DNA of 6,000 bases from RGIG3009 sp045578425 (GTDB taxonomy: Bacteria; Bacillota; Clostridia; Oscillospirales; Acutalibacteraceae): positions 1-6,000 of the forward strand of contig JAZNKF010000005.1 in NCBI GenBank assembly GCA_045578425.1. Direction: 5' to 3'. The position numbers and the translations under genes are program-made. Below the pieces are notes generated by a model. The model saw nothing but the letters and a program-made list of their open reading frames with translations. It was not told the DNA's origin and did not search any database. Each line of letters begins with the position of its first letter. Positions within the stretch are counted from its first letter, which is position 1. Positions 1 to 5,942 of the stretch are shown here, in pieces.

Positions 1-243
1 ATTAGAGTATTTGCTGTCGCTGAAATACAAATATCCTTTGCCGCCGTTTTGTTTCACGCGCAGCATATACCATTTGCCCGGTTGCAACGGCTCTTTGAGC
101 GTTACACCCGAAAGCGTTTTGGAACCGCTCTTGATTTCCCACGCTTTGCCGCCGCCGAAACCGGCTGTGGCATTCACCGTCGCGTTGGTCGCTTCCCACG
201 TGGTACCGACCAAACTGCCTTCCATATCGCCGTTCGGGAACAA
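1..243 (-). repeat. Direct repeat copy 2 of first CBM-like module (truncated by window edge)
   Basis: Bases 1-243 align without gaps to 1099-1341 with about 15 mismatches counted by eye (roughly 94% identity). The copies are offset by 1098 nt, exactly 366 codons, so they are in frame within the same gene. This copy encodes residues 404-484 of the surface protein. The alignment probably continues past the left edge, because the identity is still high at base 1. Confidence 0.9.
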
Positions 244-1452
244 ACCGTTGTACGTCGGCGGTGCCGCCGTTACGGTCACTTGGCAGGTGTCGGATTTGTC
301 GCCCACGGTAGCCGTAATGGTCACGGTACCGGCTTTGACACCCGTTACCACGCCGTTTGCTACGGTCGCAATCGTATCGTCAGACGAAGTCCACACGATT
401 TGTGCATCAGTGGGTTCCACCGTCGCGTTCAACGTCACGGTTTTGCCTTCTTCTACTTCGGCAGTTTCTTCGGTAATATCCACCGACGCTTCCAGCACTT
501 TCGACAAGGAGAAATCGTCTACCAACACGGTAGCAGCACCACTGAAAGTGAGTTTCAATGCCCAGTCAAGGTCAATCGAGGGGAATTTAACCGTAGCGGT
601 ATAGGTTTTAAAACCGTCTGCATCCGCCGTGCTGGTGTTTTCGTTGCTGACCACAGCTTTGGCGGTGCTGTTCGATTCCACTTTCGCCACAGCGCCTTCG
701 CCTTTGTAGCGGAAAGAAACCGCCACTTCGTCGTTTGCCACCAGCATTTTCTTTAATCCGCTGAGCAATAAACGATTGGAAGTACCCGCCGCATTCAAAC
801 CGCCGAACTGCCAAGCCCCGTCAACCACCGTTACGTTGCTGAATTTGCCAAGCAACGAAGAGGATGTGCCGTTACCGGTAATGGGCAAAGCCGCGCCGTC
901 GCCGCCGGGAATCAAGTTGACACCCGCCGCCACTTCATACACCGCAAAATCGTCATAGTACACACTGGTACCGTCCGTGTTTTGGTTATAAACGTAGAAA
1001 GTCGGCAACGTCGCACTTTCGGCCGTCACTTGGAACAACGCCGAAACTTCGTTCCAATTCGTGCCGGTTGTAGCAACAGTTACTTCTGCGGCAGCCAAAT
1101 TAGAATATTTGCTGTCGCTGAAATACAAATATCCTTTGCCGCCGCTTTGTTTCACGCGCAGCATGTACCATTTGCCCGGTTGCAACGGCTCTTTGAGCGT
1201 CACACCCGAAAGAGATTTGGAACCGCTTTTGATTTCCCATGCTTTGCCGCCGCCGAAACCGGCCGTGGCATTCACCGTCGAGTTGGTCGCTTCCCACGTG
1301 GTACCAACCAACTCACCTTCCATATCGCCGTTCGGGAACAAGTTTTCCCCGGCTAATGCCGCCGCCGGTAACACAAGACCGGAAATGCAGCAGGAAACCA
1401 GCAAAGCAACCGCAAGGAAGCATGCCAGCATCCGATTGAGCGTTTTTCTCAT
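1..1452 (-). CDS. Modular secreted surface protein with CBM-like and Big_2 domains (N-terminal part, runs off left edge)
   Basis: The frame is open from the ATG at 1452 to the window edge, giving 484 codons with no stop, so the C-terminus is missing. I chose the ATG at 1452 rather than the in-frame ATG at 1458 because the AAAGGAG site at 1461-1467 lies 8 nt from the first and too close to the second. The N-terminus (MRKTLNRML followed by a hydrophobic stretch) is a signal peptide, with likely cleavage after AALA near residue 34. LVSC at 18-21 is an alternative lipobox. Seen domains: residues about 37-173 form a beta-rich module starting NLFPNGDMEG and ending YYDDFAVYE, typical of CBM4/9-like jellyroll modules. 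Residues 179-319 form a second, divergent module ending VDDFSLSKV. Residues about 321-397 form a Big_2 (bacterial Ig-like) domain with WTSSDDTIATV and GTVTITAT. From residue 403 a near copy of module 1 begins. Glycan binding at the cell surface is inferred. A catalytic domain may lie beyond the edge. Confidence 0.85.
   Translation of the reverse strand, partial: MRKTLNRMLACFLAVALLVSCCISGLVLPAAALAGENLFPNGDMEGELVGTTWEATNSTVNATAGFGGGKAWEIKSGSKSLSGVTLKEPLQPGKWYMLRVKQSGGKGYLYFSDSKYSNLAAAEVTVATTGTNWNEVSALFQVTAESATLPTFYVYNQNTDGTSVYYDDFAVYEVAAGVNLIPGGDGAALPITGNGTSSSLLGKFSNVTVVDGAWQFGGLNAAGTSNRLLLSGLKKMLVANDEVAVSFRYKGEGAVAKVESNSTAKAVVSNENTSTADADGFKTYTATVKFPSIDLDWALKLTFSGAATVLVDDFSLSKVLEASVDITEETAEVEEGKTVTLNATVEPTDAQIVWTSSDDTIATVANGVVTGVKAGTVTITATVGDKSDTCQVTVTAAPPTYNGLFPNGDMEGSLVGTTWEATNATVNATAGFGGGKAWEIKSGSKTLSGVTLKEPLQPGKWYMLRVKQNGGKGYLYFSDSKYSN
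1099..1341 (-). repeat. Direct repeat copy 1 of first CBM-like module
   Basis: This is the partner of the copy at 1-243 and encodes residues 38-118 of the surface protein. Only four residues differ between the two copies over these 81 codons (E/S, S/A, S/T, S/N). Identity stops sharply at 1341, where the signal peptide region begins in this copy and the Ig-like linker begins in the other. Confidence 0.9.
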
Positions 1453-1460
1453 AAACATTT

Positions 1461-1467
1461 CTCCTTT
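1461..1467 (-). promoter_or_regulatory. Ribosome binding site for the surface protein
   Basis: AAAGGAG on the minus strand lies 8 nt before the ATG at 1452. It leaves only 2 nt before the competing ATG at 1458, so it decides the start codon. Confidence 0.8.
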
Positions 1468-1490
1468 CGTACAAGCACGGTGACTCGTCG

Positions 1491-1518
1491 GTTGTCGTAA
1501 GCGACAACAACCTTGTCG
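1491..1518 (-). promoter_or_regulatory. Leader with alternating TTGTCG boxes and two overlapping hairpins
   Basis: In the predicted 5' leader of the surface-protein gene, the hexamer TTGTCG occurs three times in alternating orientation on the plus strand: 1492-1497 direct, 1502-1507 inverted, 1513-1518 direct. Starts are 10 and 11 bp apart, about one helical turn. In RNA they allow two exclusive hairpins: a 7-bp stem with a 4-nt loop (1491-1497 with 1502-1508) and a 6-bp stem with a 5-nt loop (1502-1507 with 1513-1518). This could be an operator, an mRNA-stabilising structure or a switch. Neither hairpin is followed by a U-tract, so it is not an ordinary terminator. Confidence 0.45.
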
Positions 1519-1544
1519 ACACCTATAGGCTACAATACAGTTTG

Positions 1545-1605
1545 ATTATAAACTACTAAACCGTTTTTGTAAAGTGTTTTTGCTAAAATTTTTACAGAAA
1601 ATTTT
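1545..1605 (-). promoter_or_regulatory. Sigma-A type promoter with AT-rich upstream region for the surface protein
   Basis: On the minus strand, -35 TTTACA (1573-1568, 5 of 6 consensus) and -10 TATAAT (1550-1545, perfect) are separated by exactly 17 nt. Upstream, AAAATTTT occurs twice (1585-1592 and 1598-1605), placed as an UP element would be. Initiation near 1538 would give a leader of about 85 nt before the ATG at 1452. This is the strongest promoter-like sequence I see in the window and suggests high expression. Confidence 0.85.
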
Positions 1606-1647
1606 GGTTACACGGCACGGCTTTTGAGCATTTTACCAAACAACCGC

Positions 1648-1676
1648 AAAAAATGCCCAAGCCAAACGGCTTGGGC
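1648..1676 (-). terminator. Rho-independent terminator of the acetyltransferase gene
   Basis: A 9-bp perfect stem (1655-1663 with 1668-1676, GCCCAAGCC/GGCTTGGGC) with a 4-nt loop is followed on the minus strand by A and six T's (1653-1648). It begins 16 nt after the stop codon of the acetyltransferase gene. Confidence 0.92.
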
Positions 1677-1692
1677 AACAAGATATGGTATT

Positions 1693-2445
1693 TTAATCTT
1701 CCAAAAACATACGCGGGTTTTCGCGGAACCGTTTGGCAAGCACGGGATAAATCTCCTTACAATCCATCACAATGGTATCGGCTTCGCCGAATTTTCCCAC
1801 CACGGTGGAGGGGTGCGAAAGCACCACCTCGTCCATTTTACCAAAGTAATCGCTGGTACCCACGGTGGTGTGATACACGTGGCTGTCCGCAAGCTCTCCG
1901 TTTGGCAATTTGATTTTGTAGCGAACAGGTTCATCGCGAAGCCACGAAGGACGCCCGTCGGTTTCCCACAATTCCAAACCGTGCAACATCGTGTTGGAGT
2001 GCTGGTCCACACCCACCAACATAATTTTGGCGCCGCGCTGCACCATTTTGTGGTAACACCCGCCACGCGGCACAAATTCCGTCGCGCCCAGTTCGCCGTC
2101 GACAAACTCTTCGGCACCTTTGCCAAAAGCGCACACCGAATGTGTGGGGTGCAACGAACGGTGCACGTTTTCACGGGCAAGCATTAAATTGGGTAACAAT
2201 CCCAAGCAACACGCCACGCGTTTTGGATCGTAAATATTACCGTAGTACCGAATCGTTCCCCACGTTTGCGAGGGCAACACAAACAAGCCGTCTTTGCCGA
2301 GGTAGTCAAAAAACACGTCAATCACGGTATCGCCGCCGCCTTCGGTTTGCCCAATCTTCTTCATGGAAGAATGCATGGTCACCGTGTCGGTGGGCTTGAT
2401 TCCCAACCGCACCAAATCGGCTTTTAAACTGTCGAACGTGTTCAT
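1693..2445 (-). CDS. AAC(3)-family N-acetyltransferase
   Basis: This 250-residue protein has the size and motifs of the Antibiotic_NAT family, which uses acetyl-CoA to acetylate the 3-amino group of aminoglycosides or, in some members, other amine substrates. Visible family signatures are HSSMKKIG at residues 25-32, EGGGDTVID around 35-43, RSLHPTHSVCAFG at 96-108 and GVDQHSNTMLH at 145-155, which resembles the GVDHNSNTSLH-type block of the family. There is no signal peptide, so it is cytoplasmic. The ATG at 2445 is supported by AAGGA at 2460-2456 with a 10-nt gap. The gene has its own promoter and terminator and is therefore monocistronic. Whether it gives aminoglycoside resistance is open, since many chromosomal homologues in Gram-positive bacteria have unknown substrates. 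I give no gene symbol because the subtype cannot be judged by eye. Confidence 0.9.
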   Translation of the reverse strand: MNTFDSLKADLVRLGIKPTDTVTMHSSMKKIGQTEGGGDTVIDVFFDYLGKDGLFVLPSQTWGTIRYYGNIYDPKRVACCLGLLPNLMLARENVHRSLHPTHSVCAFGKGAEEFVDGELGATEFVPRGGCYHKMVQRGAKIMLVGVDQHSNTMLHGLELWETDGRPSWLRDEPVRYKIKLPNGELADSHVYHTTVGTSDYFGKMDEVVLSHPSTVVGKFGEADTIVMDCKEIYPVLAKRFRENPRMFLED

Positions 2446-2475
2446 ATACGCCCCATCCTTTCGTCTCTTATGGGC

Positions 2476-2507
2476 AAGAGTATACCACTCTTCTTTTTAA
2501 AAAGCAA
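2476..2507 (-). promoter_or_regulatory. Promoter of the acetyltransferase gene with overlapping inverted repeat
   Basis: On the minus strand, -10 TATACT (2484-2479, 5 of 6) lies 17 nt from TTGCTT (2507-2502, a weak -35). Initiation near 2472 would leave a leader of about 27 nt. A 17-bp dyad with 6-bp perfect arms (AAGAGT 2476-2481, ACTCTT 2487-2492) straddles the -10 box and could be a repressor site. The weak -35 fits a promoter that is controlled rather than constitutive, but this is inference. Confidence 0.6.
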
Positions 2508-2583
2508 CCCCAAACGGCACTTTTTACAAAACGATTTAGTAAGAGCAACATCCTCGGCGCCCCACCGCTTGCCGACACCACAC

Positions 2584-2618
2584 AAAAAGGCATTGTGCGT
2601 GTGCACAATGCCCTTTTT
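2584..2618 (-). terminator. Rho-independent terminator of the four-gene operon (possibly bidirectional)
   Basis: A perfect 10-bp stem, GGCATTGTGC (2589-2598) with GCACAATGCC (2603-2612), has a 4-nt loop and is followed on the minus strand by five T's (2588-2584). It starts 7 nt after the YdbT-like stop codon. On the plus strand the stem is followed by C and five T's (2614-2618), so it could also stop transcription from the other direction. Confidence 0.92.
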
Positions 2619-2619
2619 C

Positions 2620-4149
2620 TTACACGGTCAACCGTTTTTCAAATTCAGGTATCAACGCAGACTCTTGCAACGGGACTTTCACTTCGTTGGTAAGCGCATT
2701 GGTCCGCACATGGAACACCGCCGTTGCCACCCCTGCTTTTTGGCGCAAGGGCGTGGTTACTTGTTCCACCGCGACCAAGTGTTTGGTTTTAAACACTGTC
2801 ACCGTTTTGGAAAACCCGCCGCTGTATGCGGTCACTTTGGTATCGTCATACGCCAAACCACAGGTTTTGTAACGCCAATGCGCGTGTAAAAACTTGATAA
2901 GCACTGTCATCAGTGCCGCACCGAGCATTCCCGCCGCGAAAACGCTCATCACTGCCGCCGACACACCGCAAACAAACAAAATAAACCAAACCACTGCGGC
3001 AGTCAGCACCCACACTCCGCCGAAGATGACCAAAAACCACGAAACAAACGGGAAAAACAGCGGTGCTGTCGCTTGCTTTGGTTGCGGAACGTAGTCGGGC
3101 AACAGACGCGCAAGCAGCGCGTCGACCTCGTCGACTCGGCAAAACGGCACCAATAACCCTTGTTGCACGTGGTCCTCACCCGCTTCGGCGGTATACCCAA
3201 TCACTTCCAATTTGATGGCGGCAAACCCGAACAGACGTTGCATGAAACTCTGCGTGATTTTTACCGCCTTGATACGGTCAAACGAAAAGGTGTTGGTGTG
3301 CCGTTCGAGTAATCCATACGCAATTTCAATGTCGCCCTGCCGCTTGGTCACGCAAAAGTTATGGTACCCCACAAACGATTGCACCAAACACCCCGCCACC
3401 GAAATCGCCGAGCAAAACAGCACCACACCGACAACCAGTAATCCGGCACCGATAACGTATTCCCACAACGTGTCAAATAACCGTTCGGTCGCAAAGCGGC
3501 GCAAAAACCCGACCGCCACCACCGAAAGCACGCCGAGAACCAACGTCACCACGGCGGTAGATGCCACCGAAACGGCGGTATACACCAATTTTCGTTTAGA
3601 AGTAAAGCGATACAAGCGGTCGCTGTCGTCAAGCAATGTTTGCGGCGCGGCAGGCTCTTCGCTCGGCGCATACACACCGCCCTCACGCAAGACGTGCAGT
3701 TCTTGCAACAACGCATCCACCACACGCGCCTTTTCCACAATGGTGATTTCGGCTTGGTGCGCGGTATTGGCAGACCCGCTGTCCACCGTCAACACTGCGA
3801 TGCCGAACAGTTTGTGAATCAGTGTTTGTTTTTTGTTAATGGCGTGGATTTTGTGATATTCCAGCACCGAATGTTTGCGAAACAACACCCCGCGCTTGCA
3901 ACGCAGTTCCCGTTCGGTCAGTTCGTAACCCGACGTGCGGTAATACAGCACGCGGTACACAATAAAGCATGCGTAAATCACCGCAAAAGCGACCGCTGCC
4001 AGCCACAAAAGCGTGGTATCAAACACAAGCAACTCTTCGGATTCGCCGTCAAGCAGCAGTTCGTCAAAAAACAAAAACAGCAAAACGATACTGCTCAAAA
4101 AATCCGACAGCAAGTGGGAATAAATATACCCCTCGTCAAATTTCTTCAT
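2620..4149 (-). CDS. YdbT-like membrane protein with three bacterial PH domains
   Basis: 509 residues, close to Bacillus YdbT (about 490). The frame is open further upstream to 4275, but the ATG at 4149 (MKKFDEGYIYSH) has GAGGAA at 4162-4157 with 7 nt spacing, and the upstream extension is Arg-rich and overlaps the previous gene, so I reject it. Three pairs of hydrophobic segments (about 12-69, 187-258, 364-420) alternate with three bPH_2 domains (about 72-150, 262-350, 426-507). The first two carry the family pattern of a basic turn, an 'I..I.KKQ/I..V.ITQSF' strand and then LFG (residues 101-116 and 293-308). The third is more diverged. It overlaps the YdbS-like gene by 14 nt, implying coupled translation. 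Known: the Bacillus subtilis ydbST pair is in the sigma-W envelope stress regulon and contributes to resistance to antimicrobial peptides. The same role here is inferred. Confidence 0.88.
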   Translation of the reverse strand: MKKFDEGYIYSHLLSDFLSSIVLLFLFFDELLLDGESEELLVFDTTLLWLAAVAFAVIYACFIVYRVLYYRTSGYELTERELRCKRGVLFRKHSVLEYHKIHAINKKQTLIHKLFGIAVLTVDSGSANTAHQAEITIVEKARVVDALLQELHVLREGGVYAPSEEPAAPQTLLDDSDRLYRFTSKRKLVYTAVSVASTAVVTLVLGVLSVVAVGFLRRFATERLFDTLWEYVIGAGLLVVGVVLFCSAISVAGCLVQSFVGYHNFCVTKRQGDIEIAYGLLERHTNTFSFDRIKAVKITQSFMQRLFGFAAIKLEVIGYTAEAGEDHVQQGLLVPFCRVDEVDALLARLLPDYVPQPKQATAPLFFPFVSWFLVIFGGVWVLTAAVVWFILFVCGVSAAVMSVFAAGMLGAALMTVLIKFLHAHWRYKTCGLAYDDTKVTAYSGGFSKTVTVFKTKHLVAVEQVTTPLRQKAGVATAVFHVRTNALTNEVKVPLQESALIPEFEKRLTV

Positions 4150-4630
4150 GGCGCAGTTCCTCAATTCTCGTTTCCAAATACTGTTCCAACGTTGCAATCC
4201 ATTCGTCAGCCGCCTCGACAGAAAGCGTCGATAACGTAAAATTCGACCCCGCCGTCGAAATGGTAACGTCGGCAAGCTTATACGCCATCATCAAAGGGCC
4301 TTGTTCGCGATGCAAATCTTGAATTTGGCAGATAGGAATCACCACGCGTTTTCTGAAAATCACACCTTGTTGTACCACGATGGTTTTTTCGTCATATCCC
4401 CACGAAAACAGGGAATACCGAAAATACGGCAACAGCAACACAAGTGCGGTTATCAGCACAAGCGGAACGCTCACGCTCACACCCACCGCAAGCAAAACGG
4501 TCGTTTCCGCCGCCGCCAAAACGAGTATGACCCACACAGCGGCAATCGCCGAAAGCAGTGCCGCCGCGCCGATTCCCGCCCGCGTGTACCACAATTTCAG
4601 TACGCTTCGTTCCAATTTTTTCAGTTGCAT
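4136..4630 (-). CDS. YdbS-like membrane protein with one bacterial PH domain
   Basis: 164 residues, matching the usual YdbS length of about 160. Two membrane segments (about 16-40 and 44-68) are followed by a bPH_2 domain at about 71-150 with the recognisable block IPICQIQDLHREQGPLMMAYKL and then ADVTISTAGS, where family members have IQ...QGP...R..G....V.TAG. The C-terminal tail is acidic and probably cytoplasmic. The ATG at 4630 has GAAGGG at 4643-4638 with 7 nt spacing and lies 17 nt after the stop of the ECF S-component gene. Its end overlaps the YdbT-like gene by 14 nt. YdbS and YdbT occur as a pair in many Firmicutes and are thought to act together in the membrane. Their molecular activity is unknown. 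Confidence 0.88.
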   Translation of the reverse strand: MQLKKLERSVLKLWYTRAGIGAAALLSAIAAVWVILVLAAAETTVLLAVGVSVSVPLVLITALVLLLPYFRYSLFSWGYDEKTIVVQQGVIFRKRVVIPICQIQDLHREQGPLMMAYKLADVTISTAGSNFTLSTLSVEAADEWIATLEQYLETRIEELRHEEI

Positions 4631-4647
4631 CTAAAAACCCTTCTTCC

Positions 4648-5148
4648 TCATTTTATTCTTTGCAAAACTTTGACAAGCGGGTAAATCAGCACCCCGCCGC
4701 ACAAATTGCTCAACCCGTGGGTGATATCAGCCGGTATTCCCGCAATAAGCCACAGTACGGTTCTTTGAAAATCGTATCCATAAAAAAGCGCTTGCGCGGG
4801 GGCATATAACACCCCAAACAAAAACCCGTGTGCCGCGCACACCGCCATGTAAACAAACGGTGCCGCTTTCGGCGATAATTTGCGGGGCAATACCATCACC
4901 GCACCCCACAACACGGTCCAAACGTACAAATACGGTATCCACCACGTGGCAAACCCGCCAAAAAGCCCTGCCAAAAACACAAAAATGTAAAGCGGATACA
5001 ACGCTTTGCGGCGATACACCACGGTAATGGCAACGATGAAAACACCGATTAAATGAATGTTGGGCAACACTTCCATTATCCACTTGGAAGCATACATCAA
5101 AGCACCCAACATGCCAAACACGGCAATGTCTTTCACATTCGGTTTCAC
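4648..5148 (-). CDS. ECF-type transporter S component (substrate-binding membrane subunit)
   Basis: This 166-residue, highly hydrophobic protein has about six membrane segments (roughly 7-25, 31-45, 50-66, 69-86, 97-122, 130-160). The N-terminal pattern DIAVFGMLGALMYASKWIME is typical of ECF S components, where a small-residue-rich first helix docks on the EcfT scaffold. The conserved-looking WWIPYLYVWTVLWG (69-82) and APAQALFYG (116-124) place it among clostridial S components of undefined substrate. The start is GTG at 5148, whose last three bases with the next A form GTGA, sharing the TGA stop of the DUF4430 gene (4-nt overlap), so translation is probably coupled. No EcfA, EcfA' or EcfT gene is in the window, so it must use a shared module from elsewhere. 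Pairing with a DUF4430 (transcobalamin-like) lipoprotein suggests a vitamin-type ligand, possibly a corrinoid. That is inference. Confidence 0.85.
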   Translation of the reverse strand: MKPNVKDIAVFGMLGALMYASKWIMEVLPNIHLIGVFIVAITVVYRRKALYPLYIFVFLAGLFGGFATWWIPYLYVWTVLWGAVMVLPRKLSPKAAPFVYMAVCAAHGFLFGVLYAPAQALFYGYDFQRTVLWLIAGIPADITHGLSNLCGGVLIYPLVKVLQRIK

Positions 5149-5603
5149 GCTTTTTCCGCCTTAAACATATACGTGGTGTTAGGAACAATAGCGGTAGAAT
5201 CTACCCCCGCCACGGCATACTTGCCGTTTTCATAAAACGCCCAGTATTTGCCGTCTTTGTCATAGTCAAGGGTGAGACCGTTCACGGTTTTCACATACAA
5301 CCCGTAAGGGCCGTCCTCACCCGCAATCAAACCGAGTTCGAGCAACGCTTCCCCGACGGTTCTTTGGTCGGTGTGGATTTCAAAAACAGTGGTTTTACCC
5401 GTAGCATCCACCACGTTGAAATCAAATACGGTTGCCCCTTCGCCGCGCACGGCTTTTTGGTCGGTCGCCACCGTTGTGGTGGTCAGCGCATCGGTGTTGG
5501 GGGTTTCTTTTTGTCCGCATCCGCTTGTAAACAGTGCCGTAGCCGCAATCAGCACCACACAAAGGAGCAAGGACAAACATTTTAACTGTCTTGTCTTTTT
5601 CAT
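5145..5603 (-). CDS. DUF4430 (transcobalamin C-terminal-like) lipoprotein
   Basis: 152 residues. The N-terminus (MKKTRQLK, then a hydrophobic stretch) ends in FTSGC with Cys29 as the likely lipidated residue. The lipobox is imperfect (Thr at -3), but the Gly-Cys and charge pattern fit a lipoprotein exported and anchored in the outer face of the membrane. A Thr-rich flexible linker (about 40-50) leads to the DUF4430 domain (about 58-152), whose hallmark DYDKDGKYWAFYENGKYA lies at 113-130 and is followed by GVD and a terminal TTYMF strand. Structure-based naming of this family relates it to the C-terminal domain of transcobalamin, so it may capture a small ligand and pass it to the S component encoded next. 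AAGGAG at 5617-5612 lies 8 nt before the ATG at 5603. It is the first gene of the operon that ends at 2620. Confidence 0.87.
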   Translation of the reverse strand: MKKTRQLKCLSLLLCVVLIAATALFTSGCGQKETPNTDALTTTTVATDQKAVRGEGATVFDFNVVDATGKTTVFEIHTDQRTVGEALLELGLIAGEDGPYGLYVKTVNGLTLDYDKDGKYWAFYENGKYAVAGVDSTAIVPNTTYMFKAEKA

Positions 5604-5694
5604 GGGAATCTCTCCTTTTTTATTCGGTTGTTTTTCTCGTCATCGGCACTCGCGATATTGTGAGAAAACCATTGACTCAAAAAATATTCCGACT
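5604..5694 (-). other. Intergenic leader of the DUF4430 operon; no clear promoter
   Basis: The 91 nt hold the ribosome binding site (AAGGAG, 5617-5612) and an A/T-rich stretch. The best minus-strand match is TTGAGT (5680-5675), 17 nt, then TATCGC (5657-5652), which is weak at -10. The true promoter may be this one or may lie inside the inverted-repeat element upstream. I see no riboswitch-like structure here. Confidence 0.35.
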
Positions 5695-5722
5695 TAGGCT
5701 GGCGAGAGTCGAACCCTTTGCG
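5695..5722 (+). repeat. Left inverted repeat arm
   Basis: Begins TAGGCTGGCGAGAGTCGAAC. It matches the reverse complement of 5943-5970 except at 5705, 5715 and 5720, and all three differences are transitions. Confidence 0.8.
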
Positions 5723-5942
5723 GTTTCGCACGCCGACTTTATCCGCGCGGGTTTGTGTTCGTTTTTGCAAGGCGAAAGCCTTGCGGCAAACTCACATTTC
5801 CCCGCACAAAAAATTCGGCGGCAGAAACTCTGCCGACCTGCAAACATGAAAATTTTTGTGTGAGAGGAAGCCGAAAAACGAAGGAATACTAACGTATTTC
5901 AAGTTTTGAGGCAAACTATCACCGGAAATTTTCTTTTGCAGG

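Noticed and set aside
49..756. Long plus-strand open frame opposite the surface-protein gene
   Set aside because: Its product is rich in His, Arg, Phe and Cys with no domain, it has no ribosome binding site, and it mirrors the codon pattern of the real minus-strand gene.
1522..1529. CCTATAGG palindrome near the predicted start of the surface-protein transcript
   Set aside because: An 8-bp palindrome is too short to call a site without conservation data.
2443..2456. Tiny upstream start (ATG at 2456 followed by three codons and TGA overlapping the acetyltransferase start)
   Set aside because: It overlaps the ribosome binding site itself and has no site of its own, so it is probably chance.
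4150..4275. 42-residue upstream extension of the YdbT-like protein
   Set aside because: It is Arg-rich, lies wholly inside the YdbS-like gene in another frame, and has no ribosome binding site; the internal ATG at 4149 has a good one and matches the family N-terminus.
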